This document shows, in pieces, positions 8,753-16,859 of a stretch of 64,000 nucleotides of DNA. The notes beneath the pieces were generated by a model, which was not told the origin of the DNA, did no database searches, and was given only the letters and a program-made list of their open reading frames with translations. The stretch lies in assembly GCF_009690625.1 (NCBI RefSeq), contig NZ_CP033878.1, positions 1,612,001 through 1,676,000 on the forward strand, given 5' to 3'. The DNA is from Halorhabdus sp. CBA1104. Lineage in GTDB: Archaea; Halobacteriota; Halobacteria; Halobacteriales; Haloarculaceae. Position numbers and translations under genes: made by a program. Within the stretch, counting starts at the first letter, position 1. The number at the start of each line of letters is the position of its first letter.

Positions 8753-9919
8753 TCAGCGACGACGGGCGGCCGTGCCAGCGCCCAAGAGGGCGACGATCGA
8801 CGCGATCACGCCGAATCCGGGGCCGCTGGTCGTCGTCGTGTCGGTCGTCGTCCCCATCGTCTGGTTGGACTTGAGCGTGACCGTGCCGTCCATGTCGAGC
8901 GTCTCGGTGGCCGTTGCCGTCGCCGTCGCAGTCGGCGTCACGTCGGCTTCACAGGTCGGTGTGGAGACCGACGCCGGATCGACGCTGATCGCGGCGGTCC
9001 CATCGGGGTGGAACGCCTCCGCCATCGGCTCGAGGGGCTGGGTCACGCGCGGCCCGGGCTGGCTGATGAAGTTATTGTCCACGAACAGGACCTGCTCTTC
9101 CTGAATCGCAGTCGTGCCGTTGATATCCGGCCCGGACGGCACTGACCGGCCTTCCGGGACGACGATCCAGTCGGGGTCTTGCTGGACGACGATCTCGTTG
9201 CTGATGATCCCGTACTCGCTGATATTCGCTGCGGCGGCAACGTTCTCCCCGCCCGCGGCGTCGATGACGTCTCCGATGAACGTCTGCGGGCCGGCCGTGT
9301 ACCCACCACCCATCGCATAGAGGACTGTGGGCCGCTCAGCCCCACTGGTGGCGTTCCGATAGGCTCGGAGTGTCGCTTCCGTTCGGGCGCTAATCTCACG
9401 GGCGGTGTCGTATTCCCCGACGAGCCGGCCCGTCAAGCGAGTCTTCTCGACGACATCACTGATCGAGGCAGCCTGGTCGAACCGGTAGACGGTAAGGCCC
9501 GCATTGCGGAGTTGGGCAACCGCATCTTCGCTGACGATGTTCGGGGCGAGCACGAGGTCGGGTTCGAGACCAATGATCGTCTCCGTCTGTGGCTGTCCCT
9601 CTTGGCCGACGACGTTTTGCTTCTGAGCCGATCCGTCCAGGTAGCTGGTGTAGGGATTGACCGGCATCCCGACGACTTTCTCCTGGGCACCGATCTCCCA
9701 CATCACCTGCGAGGCACTCGGGGCGAGCGTGACGACGCGCTCGGGCTCCTCCTCGATAGTCACTGTCGCGCCGTTAGCGTCGGTGACCTCGATGGGATAC
9801 GTACAGTTGGCAGTCGTCTCGTTTCCACCGGCCTGACCGGCGACCGGACCAAAGGCCACTCCGCCCAGACTGGCGAGCAACACAACCGCGAGCAAGACAC
9901 TACCGATAGTGCGCTTCAT
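8753..9919 (-). CDS. btuF: Corrinoid ABC transporter substrate-binding protein BtuF with PGF-CTERM anchor
   Basis: 388 aa. A signal peptide (about 1-28, MKRTIGSVLLAVVLLASLGG) is followed by a periplasmic-binding fold: ERVVTLAPSASQVMWEIGA, then PDLVLAPNIVSEDAVAQLR, and NNFISQPGPRV. A Thr/Ala-rich stalk with alternating TA residues precedes a C-terminal SGPGFGVIASIVALL and RRR, the PGF-CTERM archaeosortase signal, so the protein should be processed and lipid-anchored outside the cell. ATG 9919 is preferred over a TTG nine codons upstream because the signal peptide then begins properly and the shared TATA is about 32 nt away. First gene of the cobalamin operon. Confidence 0.9.
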   Translation of the reverse strand: MKRTIGSVLLAVVLLASLGGVAFGPVAGQAGGNETTANCTYPIEVTDANGATVTIEEEPERVVTLAPSASQVMWEIGAQEKVVGMPVNPYTSYLDGSAQKQNVVGQEGQPQTETIIGLEPDLVLAPNIVSEDAVAQLRNAGLTVYRFDQAASISDVVEKTRLTGRLVGEYDTAREISARTEATLRAYRNATSGAERPTVLYAMGGGYTAGPQTFIGDVIDAAGGENVAAAANISEYGIISNEIVVQQDPDWIVVPEGRSVPSGPDINGTTAIQEEQVLFVDNNFISQPGPRVTQPLEPMAEAFHPDGTAAISVDPASVSTPTCEADVTPTATATATATETLDMDGTVTLKSNQTMGTTTDTTTTSGPGFGVIASIVALLGAGTAARRR

Positions 9920-9946
9920 TGTACACCCGGCTGTGGGCTTGTTCAA

Positions 9947-9956
9947 TAAATATTTA
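9947..9956. promoter_or_regulatory. Shared palindromic TATA element between btuF and btuC
   Basis: TAAATATTTA is a perfect 10-bp palindrome, centred at 9951.5. The btuF ATG (9919, minus) and the btuC ATG (9983, plus) lie almost equally far from it (about 32 and 31 nt). The whole intergenic region is only 63 nt. This single AT-rich core is well placed as TATA box for both leaderless transcripts. No riboswitch-like structure is apparent. Confidence 0.6.
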
Positions 9957-9982
9957 CCTAATGCAACTCAACTTGCTCACAG

Positions 9983-11083
9983 ATGCGGTTCGGCACACGC
10001 CTCCTGAGTTGGACAGTCGGGCTCGTCGCGACGTTGTTCACCGTTATCGTGGTGAGCGCTGCGATCGGCCCGGTCGCACTGGATCTACTGACGGTTGCCA
10101 AGGCGACACTCAACGCCGTTGGCGTCCCGTCGGGACTGGGTGTGGGCCTCGGCGAGAGTATGGTGGCCGGCGTCACGATCCCGTCGCCGACAGTCGACGT
10201 GAGCTATGCCTACCCCTTCTCGTTCGACGTTCCCGGAACGGCCGAGACGATCGTCCGGCAGGTGCGACTGCCTCGCATCGCGCTGGGCGCGGTCGTCGGC
10301 TTCGCGCTGGCGTCGGCCGGCGCGGTCATGCAAGGCTTTTTCCGGAATCCGATGGCCGATCCGTCGATTATCGGCGTCTCCTCGGGGGCCGCGCTGGGTG
10401 CCGTGGCGACGATCGCGTTCCCGGTCGCCGTGCCGCTTGGGCTCCAGACCGCCGCGTTCGTCGGCGCGCTCGTCGCCGCCTTTGTCGTCTACGCGATCGC
10501 AACCGAGAACGGCCGGACGCCCGTCGCGACGCTGTTGTTGGCGGGTGTCGCCATCCAGACGTTTCTCGGCGCGGTGATCTCCTATACGCTGCTGCAAGCC
10601 GGCGAGAGCCTCGATCGGGCCGTCTTCTGGTTGATGGGCCACCTCAACAACAGCACCTGGGCGAAAGTCGAGGTGACGCTCCCGTTGGCAGTGATCACGT
10701 TCCTCGGGTTGCTCACCTACGCACGGGATCTGAACGTCTTGATGCTCGGTGAAGAAGACGCACGAACGGTCGGCATCCCGGTCGAGCGGACCAAGCGTAT
10801 CCTGCTGGCACTGTCGAGCATCGTCACCGCCGCGGCGGTCGCCGTCGCGGGCGTGATCGGCTTCGTCGGGTTGATCGTCCCACACGTGATGCGGCTGCTA
10901 GTCGGCCCGGATCATCGACTGCTGTTGCCGACGAGCGCACTCGCGGGCGCGACCTTCCTCGTCGCGACCGATACCGTCGCTCGGTCCGGCCCGGCGGAGT
11001 TACCGGTCGGGATCGTCACCGCCGCCCTGGGTGCCCCCTTCTTCCTGTATCTGCTGCGACGACGGGAGGTACACGAGCTATGA
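9983..11083 (+). CDS. btuC: Corrinoid ABC transporter permease BtuC
   Basis: 366 aa FecCD-family permease with about ten membrane helices. Recognised by AGAVMQGFFRNPMADPSIIG, VSSGAALGAVA, LLLAGVAIQTFLGA and, near the end, GFVGLIVPHVMRLLVGPDHR followed by LLPTSALAGA. It overlaps btuD by ATGA and works with BtuF and BtuD to import cobalamin or cobinamide. FecCD permeases also serve haem or siderophores; divergence from a cobalamin operon makes corrinoid the likely substrate. Confidence 0.92.
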   Translation: MRFGTRLLSWTVGLVATLFTVIVVSAAIGPVALDLLTVAKATLNAVGVPSGLGVGLGESMVAGVTIPSPTVDVSYAYPFSFDVPGTAETIVRQVRLPRIALGAVVGFALASAGAVMQGFFRNPMADPSIIGVSSGAALGAVATIAFPVAVPLGLQTAAFVGALVAAFVVYAIATENGRTPVATLLLAGVAIQTFLGAVISYTLLQAGESLDRAVFWLMGHLNNSTWAKVEVTLPLAVITFLGLLTYARDLNVLMLGEEDARTVGIPVERTKRILLALSSIVTAAAVAVAGVIGFVGLIVPHVMRLLVGPDHRLLLPTSALAGATFLVATDTVARSGPAELPVGIVTAALGAPFFLYLLRRREVHEL

Positions 11084-12354
11084 GCGAGCCACCACAGACG
11101 GAGCCGACGATCGTCCTCGAAGACATCTCCCTGTCGCTGGGTGCAGTAGATGTCCTCGAAAGTGTCTCACTGGCGGTCGAAAAAGGGCAGTTCCTCGGAC
11201 TCGTCGGACCGAACGGAGCCGGCAAGACGACGCTGTTGCGGACACTCAACGGCGTTTTCGAACCGGACGAGGGACGCGTCAACCTCGACGGAGACCGGAT
11301 CGATCGTCTCGATTCCCAGGCCGTCGCCCGCCGGGTCGCGACTGTCCCACAAGACACCTCGGTCGCCTTCGAGTTCACCGTCGAAGATGTCGTTCGAATG
11401 GGGCGGACACCGTACCGTTCGCGGACTGACATCGTCGCCGACGACGACGATCACGATGCCGTCGAGGACGCCCTGGCACGGACCGAGATGTGCGACCTGC
11501 GTGAGCGCCCGATCACCGAGGTCAGCGGCGGCGAGCGCCAACGCGCCTACGTCGCTCGCGCACTGGCCCAGGAGACCCCCGCGCTCGTGCTCGACGAACC
11601 GACCGCCAGTCTCGATATCAACCATCAGGTGCGGGTCCTAGAACTGGTCGAGGATCTCGTGGCAGGCGGAACGACCGCCGTCGCCGCGATTCACGATCTC
11701 GATTTGGCGGCTCGCTACTGCGATCGGCTGGCACTGCTTTCCGACGGGCAGCTCCAGGCCGTCGGCGACCCGGAAACGGTGTTGACCGACGACAATCTCC
11801 AGCCTGCCTTCGATACCCAGACCGCTGTCACGCCAGACGTCGTTACCGGCACACCGAACGTGACCGCCATCGCCGAGCCGGCGCGCGATCGAGGGACGCA
11901 GGTTCACGTCCTTGGATGCGGAGCGACGGCTGCCCGCGTCCTGACGAAGCTCTGGCAGGCCGGCTTCGAGGTGACTGTCGGCCCGCTTCCGAGTGGTGAC
12001 GCCGCACTCTCGGTCGCTCGTGAACTCGGCATCGACGCAATCGAGACGCCACCGCTTTCGGGTCCCGACGAGCGCGCCCTGACAGACACACGGGAGTATT
12101 GCCGCCAAGCACGGGCGACTGTCCTGGCCGACCCCGTGATCGGCGCGGACGAACACGTTCTCGATCTCGCCGAAGCCAGCGACCGATCGATCTTCCTCGA
12201 GCGGCGGCCAGTAGCCGAGCGAAACCGGGCCGGCGAGGGGGCTCGACGGCGCTATCGGGACCTCAAGTCGGAAGCCACCACGGCCACAGTACACGGCCTC
12301 GTCCCGGCGATCACCGAGGCGACAACCGCCAAGGCGGTCCCGGCTGACGACTGA
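11080..12354 (+). CDS. btuD: Corrinoid ABC transporter ATPase BtuD with an extra C-terminal domain
   Basis: 424 aa, whereas a bare FecE/BtuD ATPase is about 255-270 aa. Walker A GPNGAGKTT is at 43-51, the signature VSGGERQRAYVARAL near 148, and Walker B ALVLDEPTASLD near 168, followed by an AIHDLDLAARY switch. Residues about 270-424 form a second domain starting QVHVLGCGATAARVLTKLW (Rossmann-like beta-GxGxxA-alpha), with LADPVIGADEHVLDLAEA and RRRYRDLKSEATTATV. I do not recognise its function; a nucleotide- or corrinoid-linked regulatory role is only a guess. Ends directly against the maoC-like gene on the other strand. Confidence 0.9.
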   Translation: MSEPPQTEPTIVLEDISLSLGAVDVLESVSLAVEKGQFLGLVGPNGAGKTTLLRTLNGVFEPDEGRVNLDGDRIDRLDSQAVARRVATVPQDTSVAFEFTVEDVVRMGRTPYRSRTDIVADDDDHDAVEDALARTEMCDLRERPITEVSGGERQRAYVARALAQETPALVLDEPTASLDINHQVRVLELVEDLVAGGTTAVAAIHDLDLAARYCDRLALLSDGQLQAVGDPETVLTDDNLQPAFDTQTAVTPDVVTGTPNVTAIAEPARDRGTQVHVLGCGATAARVLTKLWQAGFEVTVGPLPSGDAALSVARELGIDAIETPPLSGPDERALTDTREYCRQARATVLADPVIGADEHVLDLAEASDRSIFLERRPVAERNRAGEGARRRYRDLKSEATTATVHGLVPAITEATTAKAVPADD

Positions 12355-12798
12355 TTAGGCTGGCGCTGCTCGGCGCCCGAACAGCCCCTTCAGAAGCATC
12401 GAGAGCACGACGTCGCCATGCTGGTTTGTGGTCGTCACGCGCAGGTCGACCCGGCCGCATTCGTCGTCGAACTCTTCGACGCCCACAACCTCGATCTCCG
12501 CGGTGAGTTCCTCGCCGGGCTCGACCGGTGTCGGCCAGCGGAGGTCGTCGACCCCCAGGCCAGCCCGAACCGCCGAATCTGCCAGCACGCCGTCGACGAC
12601 GAGACGCATCGTCAGCGAGCCGGTGTGCCACCCGCTGGCGATCAGGCCGTCGAACATACCGCCCTCGGAGTGGCCTTCGACGTGCATCGGCAGCGGATCG
12701 AACTGTTCGGCAAAGGTGACGATCTCCTCGGCGCTGACAGTCCGTGGTCCCGCAGTCCAGCGGTCACCGACAGCAAAGTCCTCGAAGTACCGAGTCAT
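12355..12798 (-). CDS. MaoC-like hot-dog dehydratase
   Basis: 147 aa single hot-dog domain. MTRYFEDFAVGDRWTAGPRT, then VTFAEQFDPLPMHV and GLIASGWHTGSLTMRL match MaoC/R-specific enoyl-CoA hydratases; the Asp of FDPLPMH and the His of GWHTG are at the expected catalytic places. The substrate is unknown. It converges on btuD with no intergenic bases (TAA of this gene abuts the TGA of btuD), and starts 40 nt from the coxB stop. Confidence 0.85.
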   Translation of the reverse strand: MTRYFEDFAVGDRWTAGPRTVSAEEIVTFAEQFDPLPMHVEGHSEGGMFDGLIASGWHTGSLTMRLVVDGVLADSAVRAGLGVDDLRWPTPVEPGEELTAEIEVVGVEEFDDECGRVDLRVTTTNQHGDVVLSMLLKGLFGRRAAPA

Positions 12799-12838
12799 CG
12801 AATGCAGTGACGAGACGGCAGCACAAAAGCGACTGGGC

Positions 12839-13552
12839 TCAGTTCGACTGCTCGTCGAGCCAATCCTGAAAGGCGGCTTGGCTCGTGACGTCGACAGTCC
12901 CGAGCATGCCCGAGTGACCGGCCCCGCAGAACTCAGCGCAGTAAAGCTGGTGTTTGCCGGTCTTGGTCGGCTCGGTGACCAGGTAGTTGGCTTGCTCGGG
13001 GAAGGCGTCCTGTTTCAGTCCCATCCCCGGCACGTGAAAGGAGTGCAACCAGTCTTTGGAGGTGACGTTGAGGCGCACTTCGCGGTCGACCGGGAGAACG
13101 AGCGTGCCCCCAGTTGTGACGTTGTGCTCGGGATACTCGAACGTCCAGGCGTACTTCTCGGCAACGACCTGGACTTCGAGTGTGTCCCCGTCGGCCTCGG
13201 CCGACTGCCCGGTCGTCGTGACGTGATCCTGAGCGAGGACACCGTAGGAGGCGACACCGACAAACAGCAACACGACCGCCGTCGCGACCGTCCAGGTGAT
13301 CTCCAGACGGCGGTTTTCCCGCGTCGGCATGGCTTTCTCGACGTTCCCAGCACGGTATCGCCAGACCGTGTAGATGAGGATCCCTTCGACGAGCAGCGTG
13401 ATCGGGATGGCGATCGCCAGCAGTTCGATATTGAGCCCCCAGATTAGCCCGTCCGTCGTCGAGGACCCCGATTGGGCCGCCACGGTGGGGACGAGTGTCG
13501 AAAGCCCCGCCAGCGTGAACGCGGCGACCAGCCCGGTTCGCGTCTCGCTCAT
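12839..13552 (-). CDS. coxB: Cytochrome c oxidase subunit II
   Basis: 237 aa. A signal-like N-terminus (about 1-26) and two membrane helices (about 42-64 and 86-105) precede a cupredoxin domain. CuA ligands are visible: His170 in DWLHSFHVP, then Cys205, Glu207, Cys209, His213 and Met216 in YCAEFCGAGHSGM. It accepts electrons from a small copper or haem carrier and passes them to haem a. The oxidase subunits I and III are not in this window. The ATG lies 211 nt from the oppositely directed ctaB, and the gene between has its own upstream region. Confidence 0.94.
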   Translation of the reverse strand: MSETRTGLVAAFTLAGLSTLVPTVAAQSGSSTTDGLIWGLNIELLAIAIPITLLVEGILIYTVWRYRAGNVEKAMPTRENRRLEITWTVATAVVLLFVGVASYGVLAQDHVTTTGQSAEADGDTLEVQVVAEKYAWTFEYPEHNVTTGGTLVLPVDREVRLNVTSKDWLHSFHVPGMGLKQDAFPEQANYLVTEPTKTGKHQLYCAEFCGAGHSGMLGTVDVTSQAAFQDWLDEQSN

Positions 13553-13763
13553 ATGCCTGCTTCGGGACAGCCAGTCATAAAGAGCGTTTATGCGGCGAAT
13601 TTCGGTGATTCCTCCCGGCGTTCGAGCCGCGAATGGAGTGTAACCAGCGCTTGGGGCCGTTTGGCCGGCGGACAGCGGGCGACCGGTCGACTGGCAAACC
13701 CGACAAGTGTTGCAGCGGGGGGAAGCCTAAGTATCGCCCGGGACGGAACTGAAACGAGAACCA
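13553..13763. other. Divergent intergenic region between coxB and ctaAB
   Basis: 211 nt with no credible reading frame or tRNA. It holds the upstream sequences of coxB (minus) and the ctaAB fusion (plus). CATAAAGAGCG at 13577-13587 and CCTAAGTATCG at 13726-13736 are the most TATA-like places; the second lies about 32 nt upstream of the ctaAB start. Confidence 0.4.
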
Positions 13764-15182
13764 GTGTTACGGAACCGGATCGATGACGTCCCGCTGTCGA
13801 CGCTGCTGGCCGGGACGATCGTCGGCGTCTATCTGCTCGTCATCGCGGGGGCAACAGCCTCAGTCGCCGACGCCGCCGCGACCTGTTCGACCTGGCCGGC
13901 CTGCCAGGCCCCCTCCGCCGAGTCGCCGGCGCTACTGGTCGCCTGGGGCCATCGGCTGTTGGCAGCAGTCGTCGGCGTCGCGGTCCTGCTGAGTGCGGTG
14001 GTGGGCTTGGGCCGTGTCTCGGATCGGCGGGTCCGGACCGCCCTCGTCGTCGCCGTCGTGCTCTTCCCGATCCAGATCGCGCTTGGGGCCGTGGTGACAG
14101 TCACTGGCGCGGCCGGGCTCTCGCCGGCCGTCCACCTCGGGGTAGCGATGACCATTTTCGGCTCGCTCGTGTTCGCGCTGGCCTGGCACCTCGAAGTCGC
14201 CTACGGCGATCCAGCCGACAGCGGAACAGCCCAACCCACGCCGACTCCAGCGCCCGACGAGGGGCCCGACAGTGGGACCCCGGATGTCGGAGTCCAGAAC
14301 GACCGGAGTCCCATCCACGAAGCGATCACGACCCTTCGCGCGTACATCAGTCTGACCAAACCGCGACTGATGTGGTTGCTCTGTCTCGTCGCTTCCGCCG
14401 GCATGGCGCTGGCAGCGGGGCCGGCATTGACGGTCGGGACGGTCCTGGCGACGTTGACTGGCGGTGTGCTTGCGATCGGCGCGAGCGGGACGTTCAACCA
14501 CGTCCTCGAACGCGACCGGGACAAGCGAATGGAACGTACGTCGGATCGACCGGTCCCGACCGACCGGATCCCCATCCGGAACGCGGTGGCCTTCGGCGTC
14601 GCGCTGGCGGCGCTGTCGCTTGCCGTCTTCGCCTCGATCAACCTGCTTGCAGCTGCACTGGGCCTCTCGGCGATCCTCTTTTACAGCGTCGTCTACACGC
14701 TCTTGCTCAAACCTAACACGGTCCAGAATACGGTCATCGGCGGGTTCGCCGGCGCGCTTCCGGCACTGATCGGCTGGGTCGCCGTCACTGGGACGTTCGG
14801 CGTCCCCGGCCTCGCGCTGGCGGGGATCGTCTTTCTGTGGACGCCGGCACACTTCTACAACCTGGCGCTTGCCTACCGCGAGGACTACGAACGCGGTGGC
14901 TTCCCGATGATGCCCGTCGTCCGCGGCGAGACCGAGACCCGCAAGCACATCCTGCTGTACCTCGGGGCGACGCTGCTGGCCGCGAGCGGGCTCGCGGCGC
15001 TGGCGAATCTGGGCGTGATCTACGGCGCGACGGTCGCGACTGTCGGAGCCGTCTTCCTGTGGGCCGTCCTGCGATTGCACCGTGAGCGAACGAAAGCCGC
15101 GGCCTTCCGGGCCTTTCACGCCTCGAATGCCTTCCTCGGGGCTGCCCTGGTCGCGATCGTGATCGACACCCTGGCCGTATGA
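13764..15182 (+). CDS. ctaB: Haem A synthase-like half domain fused to protohaem IX farnesyltransferase (haem O synthase)
   Basis: 472 aa with GTG start. Residues 1-150 hold about four helices like one half of CtaA: a CSTWPAC pair (Cys41/Cys47) and two candidate haem-ligand histidines, His63 in WGHRLLA and His124 in AVHLG. Residues 150-185 are a Pro/Thr/Asp linker. Residues 190-472 are a UbiA prenyltransferase with YISLTKPRLMWLL, the metal-diphosphate motif NHVLERDRDKRM (245-256), and YREDYERGGFPMMP. The enzyme farnesylates haem b to haem o for the terminal oxidase. Whether the CtaA-like half alone oxidises haem o to haem a cannot be told. Overlaps the next gene by 4 nt. Confidence 0.9.
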   Translation: MLRNRIDDVPLSTLLAGTIVGVYLLVIAGATASVADAAATCSTWPACQAPSAESPALLVAWGHRLLAAVVGVAVLLSAVVGLGRVSDRRVRTALVVAVVLFPIQIALGAVVTVTGAAGLSPAVHLGVAMTIFGSLVFALAWHLEVAYGDPADSGTAQPTPTPAPDEGPDSGTPDVGVQNDRSPIHEAITTLRAYISLTKPRLMWLLCLVASAGMALAAGPALTVGTVLATLTGGVLAIGASGTFNHVLERDRDKRMERTSDRPVPTDRIPIRNAVAFGVALAALSLAVFASINLLAAALGLSAILFYSVVYTLLLKPNTVQNTVIGGFAGALPALIGWVAVTGTFGVPGLALAGIVFLWTPAHFYNLALAYREDYERGGFPMMPVVRGETETRKHILLYLGATLLAASGLAALANLGVIYGATVATVGAVFLWAVLRLHRERTKAAAFRAFHASNAFLGAALVAIVIDTLAV

Positions 15183-15886
15183 GCGCGGTCTCGTTCGGAC
15201 ACTCGCGAGTGGTGCCCTCGAAAGGAACGTTGCTGTGGGGTGCGTTGCTAATCAACACGGAGGCGCTCCTCCTGCTGGGATATCTCCTCGTCAGCGACTC
15301 CCAATTGCTGAACCTCGCAGCACTGCGGTTGTACGGCTACCCGTTCGTCTGGATCAACGTCTCGCTGTGGGCACTCGTCCGCGTCCGGCCGCCGACCGCT
15401 CCTCGCCGCCGACAACTGCTGGCAGGGACCCTGGCCGCCGGCTACTTCCTCGTGCTGGCGTTCCTGGGCGGACTCGTCTCGCTTGCAGGCTCGGGCGGCG
15501 TGAGTGTCTCGATCACCGCACTGTCGCTTCCACCCGGCTGGGGACCGGCACTTTCTATCGACGCGTTCGGCGTGCTGGTGACGTTGCTTCCGTTCAAGAC
15601 GATCGGATATATTACGTTGTCGTACCTCGTATACACGACTGTCGTCGAAGCAGCCGGCATGCTGCCGGCCGTACTTGGACTGTTCTCGTGTGTCTCGTGC
15701 GTGTGGGCCGCCGTCGTTCTCCCGCTGACCGGTGCCATCGGCGGCACCTCGGCGATCGCTGGGTTCGTCTACGCCGGTGGCTACGATCTCTCGACAGCAA
15801 TCTTCGTACTTGCCGTGGCGTTGCTGGCCTGGCGGCCGTCGGTATCGTCGCTGAATCGAATCGGCTTTCCCGGAGGCCGGAAGTGA
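15179..15886 (+). CDS. Polytopic membrane protein with membrane-embedded CxxC, oxidase-assembly context
   Basis: 235 aa with six or seven predicted helices. Family not recognised. The most specific feature is FSCVSCVW (Cys171, Cys174) at the start of a hydrophobic segment, a pair suited to copper or thiol chemistry. It is translationally coupled to ctaAB (ATGA) and followed 7 nt later by an ABC ATPase, so it probably takes part in assembly or export linked to the cytochrome oxidase. That role is inferred from context only. Confidence 0.75.
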   Translation: MSAVSFGHSRVVPSKGTLLWGALLINTEALLLLGYLLVSDSQLLNLAALRLYGYPFVWINVSLWALVRVRPPTAPRRRQLLAGTLAAGYFLVLAFLGGLVSLAGSGGVSVSITALSLPPGWGPALSIDAFGVLVTLLPFKTIGYITLSYLVYTTVVEAAGMLPAVLGLFSCVSCVWAAVVLPLTGAIGGTSAIAGFVYAGGYDLSTAIFVLAVALLAWRPSVSSLNRIGFPGGRK

Positions 15887-15893
15887 TCGAGAC

Positions 15894-16859
15894 GTGACCG
15901 ATGCAATCGTCGCCGAAAACGTGCGCCGCGCTTACGGCGACACTGTGGCGCTATCCGACGTGTCCCTGTCGCTGCCGGCCGGTGAGGTCTTCGCACTGGT
16001 CGGTCCGAACGGGGCCGGCAAAACCACGCTCGTCCGGTCGATCACGGGGACGACGGACTACGAGGGAACGATCGAGCTGTTTGGCGAGGATCCCCGATCG
16101 TTCGATCGATCGCGGCTCGGGTTGCTCCCCCAGGAGTTCACGCCCCACGAGCGCCTGCGTGCAAGAGAGTTGATTGCCTACTACGCCGGGCTGTACGACC
16201 AAGCACACCCACCAGGGCAGATTCTGACTGACGTCGGCCTCACCGACAGCGCGGGGGTTGCCTACGAGGATCTCTCCGGTGGCCAGCAACGCCGAGCCTG
16301 CGTGGGAACGGCCCTTGTCAACGATCCCGACCTCCTCATCCTGGACGAACCGACGACGGGGATCGACCCGGCTGGTCGCCGGCAACTGTGGACGCTGCTG
16401 GAAGAACTGGCCGAAACAGGGACGACCATCCTGTTTACCACGCACTACATGGCCGAGGCCGAGCGCCTGGCCGATCGGGTCGGATTATTAGCCGACGGTG
16501 AGTTGGTCGCAGTCGGGACGCCAGCCGCACTGATCGACGCCCATGGCGGCGAGACGCGACTGACCATCGAGACGACGCCAGCGCCGGAGGCCGTCGCGTT
16601 CGATCTCGAGTACCGGACGGCAGTGGCCGGGACCGAACTCGTCGTCTACGACGTCGGACCGACCGAAATCGGAACGGTCGTCGATACGCTGACGGCTACC
16701 GGTCTGGAGGCCGAGTCGCTGACCTGGAGTGAACCGACTCTCGCAGACGTGTATCTGGAACTCGCGGGCGAATCCATCGAGAGGGACCTGGGGCGAGGCG
16801 AGACAGCAACGCCGGAAAGGAGCGACCTCGACACAATCACGACGGAGGGATCGTCGTGA
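15894..16859 (+). CDS. ABC-2 type transporter ATPase
   Basis: 321 aa, GTG start. Walker A GPNGAGKTT near residue 41, LPQEFTPHERLRARE, signature LSGGQQRRA, Walker B LLILDEPTTGIDPAG and the TTHYMAEAERLADRVG switch region. The C-terminal 100 residues form the usual regulatory extension of ABC-2/NosF/CcmA-like exporters, ending in an Asp/Glu-rich tail. GTGA overlap with the permease. Substrate unknown; coupling to ctaAB and the CxxC protein suggests copper or haem-related export or oxidase assembly. Confidence 0.9.
   Translation: MTDAIVAENVRRAYGDTVALSDVSLSLPAGEVFALVGPNGAGKTTLVRSITGTTDYEGTIELFGEDPRSFDRSRLGLLPQEFTPHERLRARELIAYYAGLYDQAHPPGQILTDVGLTDSAGVAYEDLSGGQQRRACVGTALVNDPDLLILDEPTTGIDPAGRRQLWTLLEELAETGTTILFTTHYMAEAERLADRVGLLADGELVAVGTPAALIDAHGGETRLTIETTPAPEAVAFDLEYRTAVAGTELVVYDVGPTEIGTVVDTLTATGLEAESLTWSEPTLADVYLELAGESIERDLGRGETATPERSDLDTITTEGSS

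Noticed and set aside
9920-9982. Cobalamin riboswitch upstream of btuF or btuC
   Set aside because: The gap is only 63 nt and AT-rich, with promoters at leaderless distance; too short for the B12 aptamer, which is also not expected in archaea.
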